A stretch of DNA of 54,288 nucleotides from CBDUMN01 sp965368335 (GTDB taxonomy: Bacteria > Pseudomonadota > Alphaproteobacteria > Rhodospirillales > JAPHRK01): the NCBI GenBank assembly GCA_965368335.1, contig CBDUMN010000012.1:1-54288 (forward strand), in the 5' to 3' direction. The position numbers were made by a program, and so were the translations under genes. A model generated the notes under the pieces. The model made no database searches. It was not told where the DNA came from and saw only the letters and a program-made list of their open reading frames with translations. Positions 14,839 to 24,237 of the stretch are shown here, piece after piece; position 1 is the stretch's first letter; each line of letters starts with the position of its first letter.

Positions 14839-15909
14839 ATGTCTGAAGAACACGTAACCATCGAACACGGCGTGCCGGACCCCATGCCCTACATGCACCC
14901 GGTTCTCAAAGAGAACTATGGTAATTGGTCTTGGCATGACCGCCCCCGCGCCGGTGTTCTGCACCATGTCTCCAAAAGCGGAGCGGAAGTCTGGACCGTC
15001 AAGGCGGGCACCCAGCGGCAGATGGACGTTTACACCGTCCGCACGCTTTGCGACATCGGCGACGAACTGGCCGAAGGACATGTCCGTTTCACGGCACGCT
15101 CCAACATCGAATTTATGGTGTCGAGCGAAGATAAGGTTGCTCCGCTGATCGAACGTCTGGAGGCCGAAGGCTTCCCCGTCGGCGGCACCGGCAACTCGGT
15201 TTCAATGATTTCTCACACCCAGGGCTGGCTGCACTGCGACATTCCGGGCACCGATGCCTCGGGCGTTGTGAAGTCACTGATGGATGAGCTCTATGACGAG
15301 TTCAAAGCCGAGGAAATGCCCAACCGGGTTAAAATCACCACGTCCTGCTGCCAAATCAATTGCGGTGGCCAAGGCGATATCGCCATCAACGTCCAGCACA
15401 CCAAACCGCCGAAAATCGCTCACGATCTGGTGTCTAACGTGTGTGAGCGTCCGTCGGTAGTCGCCCGTTGTCCTGCTGCGGCAATTCGTCCGGCACTGGT
15501 CAACGGCAAGCCCAGCCTGGAAGTGGACGAAAAGAAATGCATCTGCTGCGGCGCTTGTTATCCGCCATGTCCGCCGATGCAGATTAACGATCCGGAACAC
15601 TCCAAAATCGCCATTTGGGTCGGCGGTAAGCACTCCTCGACCCGTTCCAAGCCGAGCTTCCATAAATTGGTTGCTGCAGGCCTTCCCAACAACGCTCCGC
15701 GTTGGCCGGAAGTCGCCGAAACGGTGAAGAAAATTCTTCGGGCTTACAAAGAAGATGCACGGGCCTGGGAACGCATGGGCGAATGGATCGACCGCATCGG
15801 CTGGCCCCGGTTCTTCGAACTGACTGGCTTGCCGTTCACCAAGTTCCATATCGACGACTGGAAGAACGCCCGCTCGAGCCTCAACACCTCGGCTCAGGTG
15901 CGGTTCTAA
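14839..15909 (+). CDS. dsrB: Dissimilatory sulfite reductase beta subunit
   Basis: Partner of DsrA in the alpha2beta2 sulfite reductase, 356 residues. It carries the Cys motif around the catalytic siroheme (Cys170, Cys171, Cys175 in SCCQINCGG, then Cys211 in ARCPAA) and a ferredoxin domain with Cys234, 237, 240 and 244 (CICCGACYPPC). Arg/Lys-rich stretches in the N-terminal half fit substrate binding. GGAGG precedes the ATG by about eight bases, 39 bases after dsrA, so the subunits are made from one message. Confidence 0.97.
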   Translation: MSEEHVTIEHGVPDPMPYMHPVLKENYGNWSWHDRPRAGVLHHVSKSGAEVWTVKAGTQRQMDVYTVRTLCDIGDELAEGHVRFTARSNIEFMVSSEDKVAPLIERLEAEGFPVGGTGNSVSMISHTQGWLHCDIPGTDASGVVKSLMDELYDEFKAEEMPNRVKITTSCCQINCGGQGDIAINVQHTKPPKIAHDLVSNVCERPSVVARCPAAAIRPALVNGKPSLEVDEKKCICCGACYPPCPPMQINDPEHSKIAIWVGGKHSSTRSKPSFHKLVAAGLPNNAPRWPEVAETVKKILRAYKEDARAWERMGEWIDRIGWPRFFELTGLPFTKFHIDDWKNARSSLNTSAQVRF

Positions 15910-15958
15910 GAAGTCTAAGAAACGATATAAAACAATACGTTAGAGGACGTCCAAACCA

Positions 15959-16318
15959 ATGAAGTTTTCACTACTGGTTAACGAGGGGCCTTATACCCAC
16001 CAGGCGGCGGACACGGCGTACCAATTCGCCAAGGCGGCCGTCGCCAAGGGTCACGATGTCCTTCGTATTTTCTTCTATTACGACGGCGTCAATAACGCCA
16101 ACAAGCTCTGTGAGCCGCAGCGGGACGACCGCAACCTCATGGAACTGTTCGGTGCTTTGGCTAAAGAGAACAACATCGACCTCGTGGTTTGCGTTGCAGC
16201 CGGTCTGCGTCGCGGCATCAAGGACGAAGTTCTCGCCGATGGCTTCCGGATTTCCGGTCTCGGTCAGTTGATCGAAGCCGGTATCGCGGCCGACCGCCTG
16301 ATTACTTTTGGCGACTAA
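15959..16318 (+). CDS. dsrE: Sulfur-transfer protein DsrE
   Basis: 119-residue subunit of the DsrE2F2H2 complex, which passes persulfide sulfur towards DsrC in the cytoplasm of sulfur oxidisers. The persulfide-carrying residue is Cys78 (VVCVAAGLRRG), the same position as the essential Cys78 of the A. vinosum protein. A Rossmann-like beta-alpha fold with LVNEGPYTHQAADTAY at the start is typical. GAGGA precedes the ATG. Presence of this gene argues for sulfur oxidation, since sulfate reducers lack dsrEFH. Confidence 0.96.
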   Translation: MKFSLLVNEGPYTHQAADTAYQFAKAAVAKGHDVLRIFFYYDGVNNANKLCEPQRDDRNLMELFGALAKENNIDLVVCVAAGLRRGIKDEVLADGFRISGLGQLIEAGIAADRLITFGD

Positions 16319-16339
16319 CGCTTTCGTAAGGAGAAGAAA

Positions 16340-16729
16340 ATGGAAGAAGATCTTTTCGATACCGAAGGCGTAATCAAGAAATTCGCCTTTGTGAACCGCA
16401 AGGCCCCTTATGGCACCATCTACGCGCTTGAAGTGCTGGAAACCGTGCTAATTTCGGCGGCTTTCGACCAGGACGTCAGCGTTGTTTTCATGGACGACGG
16501 CGTCTACCAGCTTAAGAAAGATGTCGATACCGTCGGCATCGGCATGAAGAACTTCTCTAAGACCTATCGCGCCCTCGAAGGCTACGATATCGAGAAGCTC
16601 TACGTGGATAAGGAGTCCATGGAAGCCCGTGGCCTCACCGAAGACGACCTGATCACCGACGTTGAAGTTCTGACCGCCGCCGAGATTTCCAAAATTCTCG
16701 ACGACCAGGACTGCGTGATCAGCGGATAA
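16340..16729 (+). CDS. dsrF: Sulfur-transfer complex subunit DsrF
   Basis: 129-residue DsrE-fold protein, structural subunit of DsrEFH. It contains KFAFVNRKAPYG near the start and VVFMDDGVYQLKK in the middle, both typical of DsrF/TusC. The position of the active-site Cys of DsrE is not a Cys here, as expected for a non-catalytic subunit; the only Cys is near the C-terminus (DDQDCVISG). GGAG lies before the ATG, 21 bases after dsrE. Confidence 0.95.
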   Translation: MEEDLFDTEGVIKKFAFVNRKAPYGTIYALEVLETVLISAAFDQDVSVVFMDDGVYQLKKDVDTVGIGMKNFSKTYRALEGYDIEKLYVDKESMEARGLTEDDLITDVEVLTAAEISKILDDQDCVISG

Positions 16730-16749
16730 GAGCGGAGGAAACTAAAGAG

Positions 16750-17052
16750 ATGCTGCATATCGTCAATAAATCTCCGTTCGAGCGGAACGCCCTGGAAGCC
16801 TGCCTCGGTCACGCCGAAAAAGGCTCCTCGGTTCTACTGATCGAGGACGGCGTCTACGCCGCCCAGGCCGGTACGGTGAAATCCGACATGGTAACCGGCA
16901 AAGCCGGAGACTTGGAGTTTTACGTCCTTAAGGAAGACCTGGCCGCCCGCGGCATTGCCGAAGACCGGCTGTCCGATGGCGTCAAGGTGGTTGACTACGG
17001 CGGATTCGTCGACTTGACCATTGAAAAGGGTCCAACGAACTCCTGGATGTAA
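16750..17052 (+). CDS. dsrH: Sulfur-transfer complex subunit DsrH
   Basis: 100-residue TusB/DsrH family protein, third part of DsrEFH. The conserved Cys is Cys18 (ALEACLGHAEKG), corresponding to Cys20 of A. vinosum DsrH. LLIEDGVYAAQAG and the C-terminal TNSW(M) are characteristic. A GGAGG ribosome site precedes it and the spacing to dsrF is 20 bases. Confidence 0.95.
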   Translation: MLHIVNKSPFERNALEACLGHAEKGSSVLLIEDGVYAAQAGTVKSDMVTGKAGDLEFYVLKEDLAARGIAEDRLSDGVKVVDYGGFVDLTIEKGPTNSWM

Positions 17053-17116
17053 ATTTAGTTGCTTCCGTCACTGGAAGCGGAACCTGACGAACCTTTGGGA
17101 AAGTGGAGAACGAGAA

Positions 17117-17449
17117 ATGGCTTTTGAAGTGAATGGCAACACCATCGAAACCGATGAAGAAGGCTACCTGACCGACCTCAGCCAGTGGTCTGAAGACGTG
17201 GCGCTGGCTCTGGCCGAGTCCGAAGAAGTCGAGATGACCGATGAACACTGGGAAGTGGTCAACTTCCTGCGTGAATACTACGAAGAATACCAGATTGCTC
17301 CGGCCATCCGCGTGCTGGTCAAGGCCGTGAAGAAGAAGCTGGGCGCCGACAAGGGCAGCAACAAGTACCTCTACGAGCTGTTCCCCTACGGTCCGGCCAA
17401 GCAAGCCTGTAAGATTGCCGGCCTGCCCAAGCCGACCGGTTGCGTCTAA
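17117..17449 (+). CDS. dsrC: Sulfur carrier / DsrAB substrate protein DsrC
   Basis: 110-residue cytoplasmic protein that carries sulfur as a persulfide or trisulfide between DsrEFH, DsrAB and the DsrMKJOP complex. Both redox cysteines of true DsrC are present on the flexible C-terminal arm: Cys98 and Cys109, ten residues apart, with the ending PTGCV. The start is the ATG at 17117; the reading frame stays open upstream, but that extension does not resemble DsrC. GGAG about ten bases upstream is an acceptable ribosome site. Confidence 0.97.
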   Translation: MAFEVNGNTIETDEEGYLTDLSQWSEDVALALAESEEVEMTDEHWEVVNFLREYYEEYQIAPAIRVLVKAVKKKLGADKGSNKYLYELFPYGPAKQACKIAGLPKPTGCV

Positions 17450-17524
17450 GCTGCACATTCCCATGAGCGGGGGAGCGCGTCTCCCCTGCCCTATGGGCCC
17501 TTCTTTCGAGGAATTGGAACGAAA

Positions 17525-18286
17525 ATGTCGCTCCTTACGACCCTATATGCGCTCGGATTCTATCTAGCGACGGCCATTTTGGTCCTCGGGTTGATCGCCA
17601 AGATCGCCCAATATTCCAAGACGCCTGCGCCTTTGAAAATCCCCCTGACCCCTGCTCCGCTCACCAAAAGCGGCGTAGCCTACAGGTTGGCGCGTGAGGT
17701 CTTGCTCTTCGAAAGCCTGTTCAAATCCAACAAATGGATTTGGATTTTCAGCGCTATGTTCCATGCGGGCATGGCTCTCGCCCTGCTGCGGCACCTGCGT
17801 TATTTCACTGAGCCCGTATGGGACTGGGTGGTGCTGGTTCAGCCGTTCGGCATTTATGCGGGCATGGTTATGGTGGTTGGCCTCCTGGGCCTCTGGGCGC
17901 GACGTTTCCTGGTTGATCGTGTGCGCTATATCACGGGCCTTTCCGACCACCTGATGCTGCTGATCCTGGTAATGATCGGGGTAAGCGGCCTGATGATGAA
18001 ATTCGTCGCTCATACCGACATCGTGGCCGTTAAGGCCTTCATGCTGGGCTTGATGTACTTCGACTGGCAGCCTCTGCCGACCGATACGCCGCTACTGGTC
18101 CACCTGGGACTGGTCATGCTGCTGATGGTGCTTTTCCCGTTCAGCAAACTGCTTCATGCGCCGGGCATCTTCTTTAGCCCAACCCGCAACCAAACCGACA
18201 CACCCCGCGAACAGCGCCACGTCGCCCCCTGGGCTGAGCCGATGGACGCCCGCAGAGACGCCCAAATGGGCCAGGCGGAGGGATAA
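17525..18286 (+). CDS. dsrM: DsrM, heme b membrane subunit
   Basis: 253-residue NarI-like membrane protein with about five or six helices, part of DsrMKJOP, which links cytoplasmic thiol/disulfide chemistry on DsrC to the quinone pool. Candidate heme b ligands lie in FHAGMALALLRH, SDHLML and VHLGLVM. The C-terminal 30 residues are hydrophilic. The start has GAGGAATTGG upstream. It precedes dsrK by six bases. Confidence 0.94.
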   Translation: MSLLTTLYALGFYLATAILVLGLIAKIAQYSKTPAPLKIPLTPAPLTKSGVAYRLAREVLLFESLFKSNKWIWIFSAMFHAGMALALLRHLRYFTEPVWDWVVLVQPFGIYAGMVMVVGLLGLWARRFLVDRVRYITGLSDHLMLLILVMIGVSGLMMKFVAHTDIVAVKAFMLGLMYFDWQPLPTDTPLLVHLGLVMLLMVLFPFSKLLHAPGIFFSPTRNQTDTPREQRHVAPWAEPMDARRDAQMGQAEG

Positions 18287-18292
18287 GGACCG

Positions 18293-19789
18293 ATGGCCAA
18301 GACAGAATACGATATCCCGCCGTTCCGGGAATTCGCCGAAACACCGGCGATCAAAGAAGACAGCATGGCTCATTCGAGCCCCTTCATCGCCAAGCCCAAT
18401 CATCAGGAAGACCTGGGTTTTCCCGGTGAACTGGTAGACGATTGGGAACGCAAGGCCGTCGATAAGCTGGGTGAGCTGCTAAAGAAATATCGCTCCCTCC
18501 AGGTTTATCTGGACGCCTGCGTAAAATGCGGCGCCTGCACCGACAAGTGCCACTACTACATCGGCACTCAGGATCCCAAAAACATGCCCGTGGCGCGCCA
18601 GGATTTGCTGCGCAGCCTCTACCGCAAACATTTCACCCTCGGCGGCAAGCTCGCCCCCGGTTTGGTCGGCGCCAAAGAAATGGACAAGGCCATGCTGGAC
18701 GAGTGGTACAGCTACTTCCACCAGTGCTCACAGTGCCGCCGCTGTTCGGTTTTCTGCCCCTACGGCATCGACACCGCCGAAATTTCCATGGCCGCCCGCG
18801 AGATCATGGATCACATCGGCGTCGGTCAGAAGTACTGCAACGAAATTCTTGGCAAAGTCCACAAGATCGGCAACAACCTCGGCCTGCCTGAGGCAGCGCT
18901 GAAAGATACCCTTCTGGATCTGGAGGAAGAAGTCGAAGAAGACACCGGATTCGCGGTCAAGTATCCGGTCGACGTGCACGGCGCAGATGTTCTGCTGGTT
19001 ACGCCCAGCGCCGACTTCTTCGCCGAACCGCATATCGACGGCCTGATCGGCTACGGCAAGGTATTCCACCAGGCCGGCATCAGTTGGACGACCAGCTCCT
19101 ACGCCTCCGAAGCGGCTAACTTCGCCATGTTCATCGGCTCCTACGACCAGATGCATTTGGTCGCCAACCGCATCCGCAAGGCCGCCCTCGATTTGGGCGT
19201 CAAACGGATCGTCTTCGGCGAATGCGGCCATGCCTGGCGGGTTGCCTACAGCTTCTTGAACACCCTGGCCGGTCCTTGGGACTTCCTCGACCCGAAATAT
19301 CCGGTGCCTCAGCACATCTGCGAGTTCACCAGCGATATGATCGACCGCGATGCGATCAAGCTCGATAAGGAAGCCAACGACCACATGACGATTACCATGC
19401 ACGATTCCTGCAACGTTGCGCGGGCTTCACGCATGGGCGACATGCCGGGCGGACAGTTTGAACTGCCGCGTAAAATTATCCGTGCGACGGCCAACAATTT
19501 CGTCGAAATGCACCCCGACACCACCCACGAGAAAACTTTCTGCTGTGGCGGTGGCGGCGGTCTTCTGACCGACGATTTGATGGAACTTCGCACCAAAGGG
19601 GCCCTACCCCGCATGGAGGCGCTGAAAGACGTGGTCGATAACCACGGCGTCACCAACATGGTCGCCATCTGCGCCATTTGCAAAAGTCAATTTTCGAAAA
19701 CCCTGCCGCAGTACGGCTTCGGCATGGACATGATCATCAGCCTGCACCAACTGGTTAGCGACGCGATCCAGTTGGGCACGAAGGAATAA
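18293..19789 (+). CDS. dsrK: DsrK, HdrD-like catalytic iron-sulfur subunit
   Basis: 498-residue cytoplasmic subunit related to heterodisulfide reductase HdrD. Two [4Fe-4S] motifs are at Cys76, 79, 82, 86 and Cys145, 148, 151, 155. The C-terminal half has the CCG signatures for the special catalytic cluster (HDSCNVARA and FCCGGGGGLL) plus AICAICKSQF. It reacts with the DsrC disulfide or trisulfide. The length fits the family. Stop and start codons with dsrM and dsrL are close, consistent with one operon. Confidence 0.95.
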   Translation: MAKTEYDIPPFREFAETPAIKEDSMAHSSPFIAKPNHQEDLGFPGELVDDWERKAVDKLGELLKKYRSLQVYLDACVKCGACTDKCHYYIGTQDPKNMPVARQDLLRSLYRKHFTLGGKLAPGLVGAKEMDKAMLDEWYSYFHQCSQCRRCSVFCPYGIDTAEISMAAREIMDHIGVGQKYCNEILGKVHKIGNNLGLPEAALKDTLLDLEEEVEEDTGFAVKYPVDVHGADVLLVTPSADFFAEPHIDGLIGYGKVFHQAGISWTTSSYASEAANFAMFIGSYDQMHLVANRIRKAALDLGVKRIVFGECGHAWRVAYSFLNTLAGPWDFLDPKYPVPQHICEFTSDMIDRDAIKLDKEANDHMTITMHDSCNVARASRMGDMPGGQFELPRKIIRATANNFVEMHPDTTHEKTFCCGGGGGLLTDDLMELRTKGALPRMEALKDVVDNHGVTNMVAICAICKSQFSKTLPQYGFGMDMIISLHQLVSDAIQLGTKE

Positions 19790-19808
19790 TAGAGACGGGA
19801 TAGAAACG

Positions 19809-21740
19809 ATGACGGAAACAGCCCTGACCTTTCGCCGTTTTGAAGATGGAGATAAAGACTGGGACGATCTCCAGGACAAAATCATTGTCGGCGACACCTC
19901 CTATAAGTGCCCGACCTACGTGCACCGGACCCCACCTTGCCAAGGGGGCTGCCCATCGGGCCATGACATTCGCGGCTGGCTGGCAATTGCCCGCGGCCAG
20001 GTAAAACCCGAAGGCGACACGCCTTGGCAGGAACTGGCTTTCCGCCGGATGACCGAGGCCAATCCCTTCCCTGCAGTCATGGGCCGGGTTTGCCCCGCAC
20101 CATGTGAAGACGGCTGTAACCGTAACGAAGTGGACGACCACGTCGGCATCAACGCGGTTGAGCATTATGTGGGCGACTGGGCCATCGAAAACGGTCTCAG
20201 CTTCCCGAAGCCGGAAAAAGAAACCGGCAAAAAGGTAGCCGTCATCGGTGGCGGGCCGGGCGGTCTTTCCGCAGCCTACCATCTGCGCCGGGCCGGTCAT
20301 TCGGTTACGATTTTCGACGATCACGAGCAGTTGGGCGGGATGATGCGCTACGGCATCCCCGGTTTCCGGACCCCGCGCGACGTGCTGGACGCTGAAATCA
20401 AGCGTATTGTCGATATGGGCATCGAAGTCAAACTCAATGCCCGTGTCGGCAAAGATGTTTCCATGGACGACATGGAAAGCACCTACGACGCTATTTTCTG
20501 GGCTCTGGGCGCCAAAAGCGGCAAGCCCCTGCCTATTCCCGGCGCCGAAGCGCCTAATATGATCACCGGCGTCGATTTTCTCGACGCCTTCAACCAGGGT
20601 CGCCTGCAGCACGTAACCGGCAAGGTTATCGTGATCGGCGGCGGCGACACCTCAGTTGACGTGGCGACAGTGGCGCGACGTCTGGGGCATATCACCCATT
20701 CACACGCCAAGGATCACCATGTTGAGGACGTTGTCCTCGGCAAAGTGGCCCATGACGTGGCCTCCGCCGTCAATCGCCAGGGGTGCGATGTGACCCTTAC
20801 TTCATTGTTCCCCATGGGCCAGATGTTCGCTTCCGACCGTGAAGTGGAAGACGCGCTGCATGAAGGTGTGACCATCCAGGGTGGCGTCATGCCAACCAAG
20901 GTCCGTCTCGACGATAGTGGCCGCGCCATTGGCCTTGAGATGTGCCAATGCACCATGAACGGCATGAAACCGGAACCCGTCGAAGGCACCGAATACTTCC
21001 TCGAAGCCGAACTGATCGTCGCAGCTATCGGTCAGTCGGTCGATTTCAGCGGATTGGAAAAACTCGATGGTGGCAACGGCTTCATTAAGGCCGACAAGCA
21101 CTTCAAGGTTGCCGATCTGGACAAGCACTTCGCTGGCGGCGACGTACTTCGTCCGCACCTGCTGACCACCGCTATCGGTCACGGTCGCATCGCTTCCGTG
21201 GTTATTGAACAATACATGGAAAATCCCGATTTGCCTCGGCGGCCTAAGGTCGACGTTCATCACTTCAGGCTGCTCAATGAGCTGCGAGAAGCGGGCAAGC
21301 AGCCGGAATCCTATGATCACGAACAAAGCTGGGGTACCGATTCGTCCAAATTCGCCGTCCACAACTACGAGGACCGCGGACCCAACGAAATCGTTCCACA
21401 CGACGAACTGTTTAAGGGTCATTTCAAGCATCACGCCCGCAACGCCCGCGTGGAAGGCAAGATCGACGCCGACAAGGTGATCGGCAACTTCGACGAGCGT
21501 CTCCAGGGCTTCACAGAAGAGCAGGCCATCGACGAGGGCAAGCGCTGCATGAGCTGCGGCATGTGCTTCGAGTGCGATAGCTGCGTCATTTTCTGCCCGC
21601 AGGATGCGGTCTACCGTGTCAAGAAAGACGAGCGTTCCTGGGGTCGTTACGTGGACACCGACTACACCAAATGCGTCGGCTGCCACATCTGCCGCGACGT
21701 CTGTCCCACCGGCTACATTCAAATGGGTCTCGGGGAGTAA
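19809..21740 (+). CDS. dsrL: DsrL, iron-sulfur flavoprotein NAD(P)H:acceptor oxidoreductase
   Basis: 643-residue relative of the small subunit of glutamate synthase. An N-terminal iron-sulfur region (CQGGCPSGHD near residue 44) is followed by an FAD Rossmann motif (GGGPGG at 147-152), an NAD(P)H motif (GGGD at 277-280) and a C-terminal two-cluster ferredoxin (CMSCGMCFECDSCVIFCP and CVGCHICRDVCP). In A. vinosum DsrL interacts with DsrAB and takes up the electrons from sulfur oxidation. It is essential there, and its presence is diagnostic of the oxidative pathway. Confidence 0.95.
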   Translation: MTETALTFRRFEDGDKDWDDLQDKIIVGDTSYKCPTYVHRTPPCQGGCPSGHDIRGWLAIARGQVKPEGDTPWQELAFRRMTEANPFPAVMGRVCPAPCEDGCNRNEVDDHVGINAVEHYVGDWAIENGLSFPKPEKETGKKVAVIGGGPGGLSAAYHLRRAGHSVTIFDDHEQLGGMMRYGIPGFRTPRDVLDAEIKRIVDMGIEVKLNARVGKDVSMDDMESTYDAIFWALGAKSGKPLPIPGAEAPNMITGVDFLDAFNQGRLQHVTGKVIVIGGGDTSVDVATVARRLGHITHSHAKDHHVEDVVLGKVAHDVASAVNRQGCDVTLTSLFPMGQMFASDREVEDALHEGVTIQGGVMPTKVRLDDSGRAIGLEMCQCTMNGMKPEPVEGTEYFLEAELIVAAIGQSVDFSGLEKLDGGNGFIKADKHFKVADLDKHFAGGDVLRPHLLTTAIGHGRIASVVIEQYMENPDLPRRPKVDVHHFRLLNELREAGKQPESYDHEQSWGTDSSKFAVHNYEDRGPNEIVPHDELFKGHFKHHARNARVEGKIDADKVIGNFDERLQGFTEEQAIDEGKRCMSCGMCFECDSCVIFCPQDAVYRVKKDERSWGRYVDTDYTKCVGCHICRDVCPTGYIQMGLGE

Positions 21741-21746
21741 GGAATC

Positions 21747-22214
21747 ATGGCGCGCTTCGGGTTTATCCTGATCCTCACGGGATTTTTGATGACGGCTCTG
21801 GGCTCTTTGCCCGCCGCCGCCGACGGCGTGCCCGTTCCAACCCTAGCGAAACCCTTGGGCGAGAAGTGCGTCGAACCTAAGGATTTCATGCGTCGCAACC
21901 ACATGGACCTGCTTAAACACCAGCGGGACGAAACCATGCACGAAGGCGTCCGGGGCAAGAAGTACTCCTGGAAAGGCTGCGTTGAGTGCCATGCAGCGAC
22001 CCATCCAAAAATCGCCGAGGGTAAAATTCGTACGCTCTATCCGTTCTGCGCCCAGTGTCATCACTATGCGGCGGTGAAGATCGATTGCGTGTCCTGCCAT
22101 TCGCCAGTCGCCCAAGGCAATGAACCGATGAAATTTTCGACGATGGAAGAAGAGGAAGCCCAGAAGCTGCTCTCCATGATGAAAGGGCATCTGGGCGGGG
22201 AGGCTTCGCAATGA
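21747..22214 (+). CDS. dsrJ: DsrJ, periplasmic triheme cytochrome c
   Basis: 155-residue exported cytochrome with signal peptide (about residues 1-25). Three CXXCH sites: CVECH at 78-82, CAQCH at 101-105 and CVSCH at 114-118. The conserved Cys41 (EKCVEP) matches the Cys known to ligate one heme in A. vinosum DsrJ (His/Cys coordination). Periplasmic end of DsrMKJOP. Its stop overlaps the start of dsrO (ATGA). Confidence 0.95.
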   Translation: MARFGFILILTGFLMTALGSLPAAADGVPVPTLAKPLGEKCVEPKDFMRRNHMDLLKHQRDETMHEGVRGKKYSWKGCVECHAATHPKIAEGKIRTLYPFCAQCHHYAAVKIDCVSCHSPVAQGNEPMKFSTMEEEEAQKLLSMMKGHLGGEASQ

Positions 22215-22933
22215 GTGACGAAAACCTCCAAAACAAAGCACGTCGCCATTTCTTAGGTGGCTTGGCCGCCATGTCTGGGTTGGCTCTCGCTCCGGGCGTA
22301 ACGCTGATTTCACCGGCTCGCGCCGAAGGAGCCAGTTCTGACGTTCGCTGGGGCATGCTGATCGACATCAACAAGTGCCAAAGCGATTGCGACACCTGTA
22401 TCGGCGCCTGCGCTGCCGAGAACGGCTTGAAAAGCAATGGCCGCCCGACAACGGACCCCCAATGGATCCGTAAGGTCTCGGTCAAAGACCCCAGCAGCGG
22501 CAACGAAAAATCTCTACCGGTCATGTGCCAGCACTGCGCCAACCCGCCCTGCGCCGATGTTTGCCCAACGGGCGCATCGTTCAAGCGGGCCGACGGGGTG
22601 GTTTTGGTTGATCGCCACATCTGCATTGGCTGTCGCTATTGCATGATGGCTTGCCCCTATAAAGCGCGTAGCTTCGTTCACGAAGACGTTAAAGGACAAA
22701 AGCCTCATATGCCGCGCGGCAAAGGCACAGTGGAAGCCTGCACCCTCTGCGTCCATCGGATCGATGAGGGGCGTCTTCCCGCCTGTGTGGAGAGCTGCGA
22801 AACCGGTGCAATGACGTTTGGCGACCTGAACGACCCGAACAGCGGTATTTCCCAAGCTGTGGCGAAATACGGCGCGTCTCGAATTAGAGCCGACCTGGGC
22901 CTCGATCCCGGCGTCATGTATCAGGGGATTTAA
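22211..22933 (+). CDS. dsrO: DsrO, periplasmic four-cluster ferredoxin subunit
   Basis: 240-residue NrfC/PsrB-like protein. A Tat signal is visible at the N-terminus (ARRHFLGG, then a hydrophobic stretch to about residue 38). Cys motifs for four [4Fe-4S] clusters follow: CQSDCDTCIGAC, CQHCANPPCADVCP, CIGCRYCMMACP and CTLCVHR with CVESCE. Together with DsrP it forms a PsrBC-like quinone-reactive module. It overlaps dsrJ by four bases and dsrP starts three bases after its stop. Confidence 0.94.
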   Translation: MSDENLQNKARRHFLGGLAAMSGLALAPGVTLISPARAEGASSDVRWGMLIDINKCQSDCDTCIGACAAENGLKSNGRPTTDPQWIRKVSVKDPSSGNEKSLPVMCQHCANPPCADVCPTGASFKRADGVVLVDRHICIGCRYCMMACPYKARSFVHEDVKGQKPHMPRGKGTVEACTLCVHRIDEGRLPACVESCETGAMTFGDLNDPNSGISQAVAKYGASRIRADLGLDPGVMYQGI

Positions 22934-22936
22934 GGT

Positions 22937-24148
22937 ATGAAACCCATGCGGATGCTTGAAATCGACGGAAAAAGCAACGGCTGGTGGGGTCTCATCGGCC
23001 TGTTCGGCTTGCTGATCCTGATTGCCCTCGGCTCGGTCTATTACATGGAACACAACGGCCACTGGGTAACCGGCATGTCCAACCAAGTTGTTTGGGGCAC
23101 ACCGCACGTCTTTGCCGTTTTCCTTATCGTCGCCGCCTCAGGCGCTCTCAACGTGGCTTCCATCGCCTCGGTGTTCGGCAAGCCCATGTATAAGCCTCTA
23201 AGCCCATTATCGGCTTTATTGGCCTTGGCTTTACTGGCGGGCGGCCTAGCCGTTCTAGTGCTCGACCTCGGTCGTCCGGACCGGCTGATCGTCGCCATGA
23301 CGCACTACAATTTCAAATCCATCTTCGCCTGGAATATCTATCTCTATACCGGCTTCTTCGCCATTGTCGGGGTTTATCTCTGGTTCCTGCTTGAACGGAA
23401 GATGAACAAGCATTCCAGCAAGGTCGGCATTTTCGCCTTCCTCTGGCGCTTGGCCCTGACCACCGGCACCGGCTCGATCTTCGGTTTCCTGGTGGCCCGT
23501 CAGGCATACGACGCGGCTATTATGGCGCCCATGTTTATCGTCATGAGCTTTGCTTACGGCTTAGCCTTTTATCTGCTGGTTCTGATGGCGCTTTACAACT
23601 GGACCGGCCGCAACCTCGGCGACTTTGTCATCGACAAGCTGCGCGGCCTCTTGGTGGTTTTCATTGCTGGCGCGCTATACATGGCCGTGGTTCAGCATCT
23701 GACCAACCTCTACGCTACCGAGCATCATGCAGTCGAACGTTTCATTCTGCTCGAAGGCGGCATCTACACCACGGCATTCTGGGTCGGCCAGGTTCTGATC
23801 GGTGCACTTTTCCCGATCTTTCTGTTGCTCTATCCGGGCACCCGAAATTCCCGTCAGGCTCTTGGCTTGGCTTGCCTGTTGGTTATTCTAGGTGGATTGG
23901 CTCAGATGTACGTCACCATTATCGGTGGACAGGCCTTCCCCTTGGTGCTGTTCCCCGGCATGGAGGTGAGCTCCAGCTTCTTCGACGGTCAGGTGGCTTC
24001 TTACGCCCCAAGCGCCCCCGAAGTGGGCCTGGGAATTGGCGGCATCGCCATTACCCTGTTGCTGGTGACGGTCGGTGTGAAGTTCCTCAAATTTACCCCG
24101 GAAACCCTGGGCGACGAGGCCATGGACCCGCATTATAAAGCGGAATAG
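22937..24148 (+). CDS. dsrP: DsrP, NrfD-like quinone-interacting membrane subunit
   Basis: 403-residue polytopic protein with about ten helices, NrfD/PsrC family. It probably exchanges electrons with quinones on behalf of DsrMKJOP. Features include VLDLGRPDR in an early loop, typical of NrfD proteins, and a long last helix before the hydrophilic end. The gene is followed by a strong hairpin, so it may be the last full-strength gene of the dsr transcript. Confidence 0.93.
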   Translation: MKPMRMLEIDGKSNGWWGLIGLFGLLILIALGSVYYMEHNGHWVTGMSNQVVWGTPHVFAVFLIVAASGALNVASIASVFGKPMYKPLSPLSALLALALLAGGLAVLVLDLGRPDRLIVAMTHYNFKSIFAWNIYLYTGFFAIVGVYLWFLLERKMNKHSSKVGIFAFLWRLALTTGTGSIFGFLVARQAYDAAIMAPMFIVMSFAYGLAFYLLVLMALYNWTGRNLGDFVIDKLRGLLVVFIAGALYMAVVQHLTNLYATEHHAVERFILLEGGIYTTAFWVGQVLIGALFPIFLLLYPGTRNSRQALGLACLLVILGGLAQMYVTIIGGQAFPLVLFPGMEVSSSFFDGQVASYAPSAPEVGLGIGGIAITLLLVTVGVKFLKFTPETLGDEAMDPHYKAE

Positions 24149-24172
24149 CAAAACAGTTTAGAATCATGCTGG

Positions 24173-24217
24173 AAATGCGGCCAGGGAGGGTTAAAATCCC
24201 CTCCGGCCGCATTTTCA
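24173..24217 (+). terminator. Terminator-like hairpin between dsrP and the TrpD2-like gene
   Basis: AATGCGGCC / GGCCGCATT arms with inner GGAGGG / CCCTCC pairing around TTAAAA, followed by ATTTTCATTTT. Because same-strand genes of related function continue immediately, it may attenuate rather than stop transcription. Confidence 0.7.
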
Positions 24218-24237
24218 TTTTGAGGACAGAAGACAAG

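Noticed and set aside
13579..15081. 500-codon open frame on the minus strand
   Set aside because: Antisense to dsrA and the start of dsrB; its composition is a shadow of those genes and no family is recognisable.
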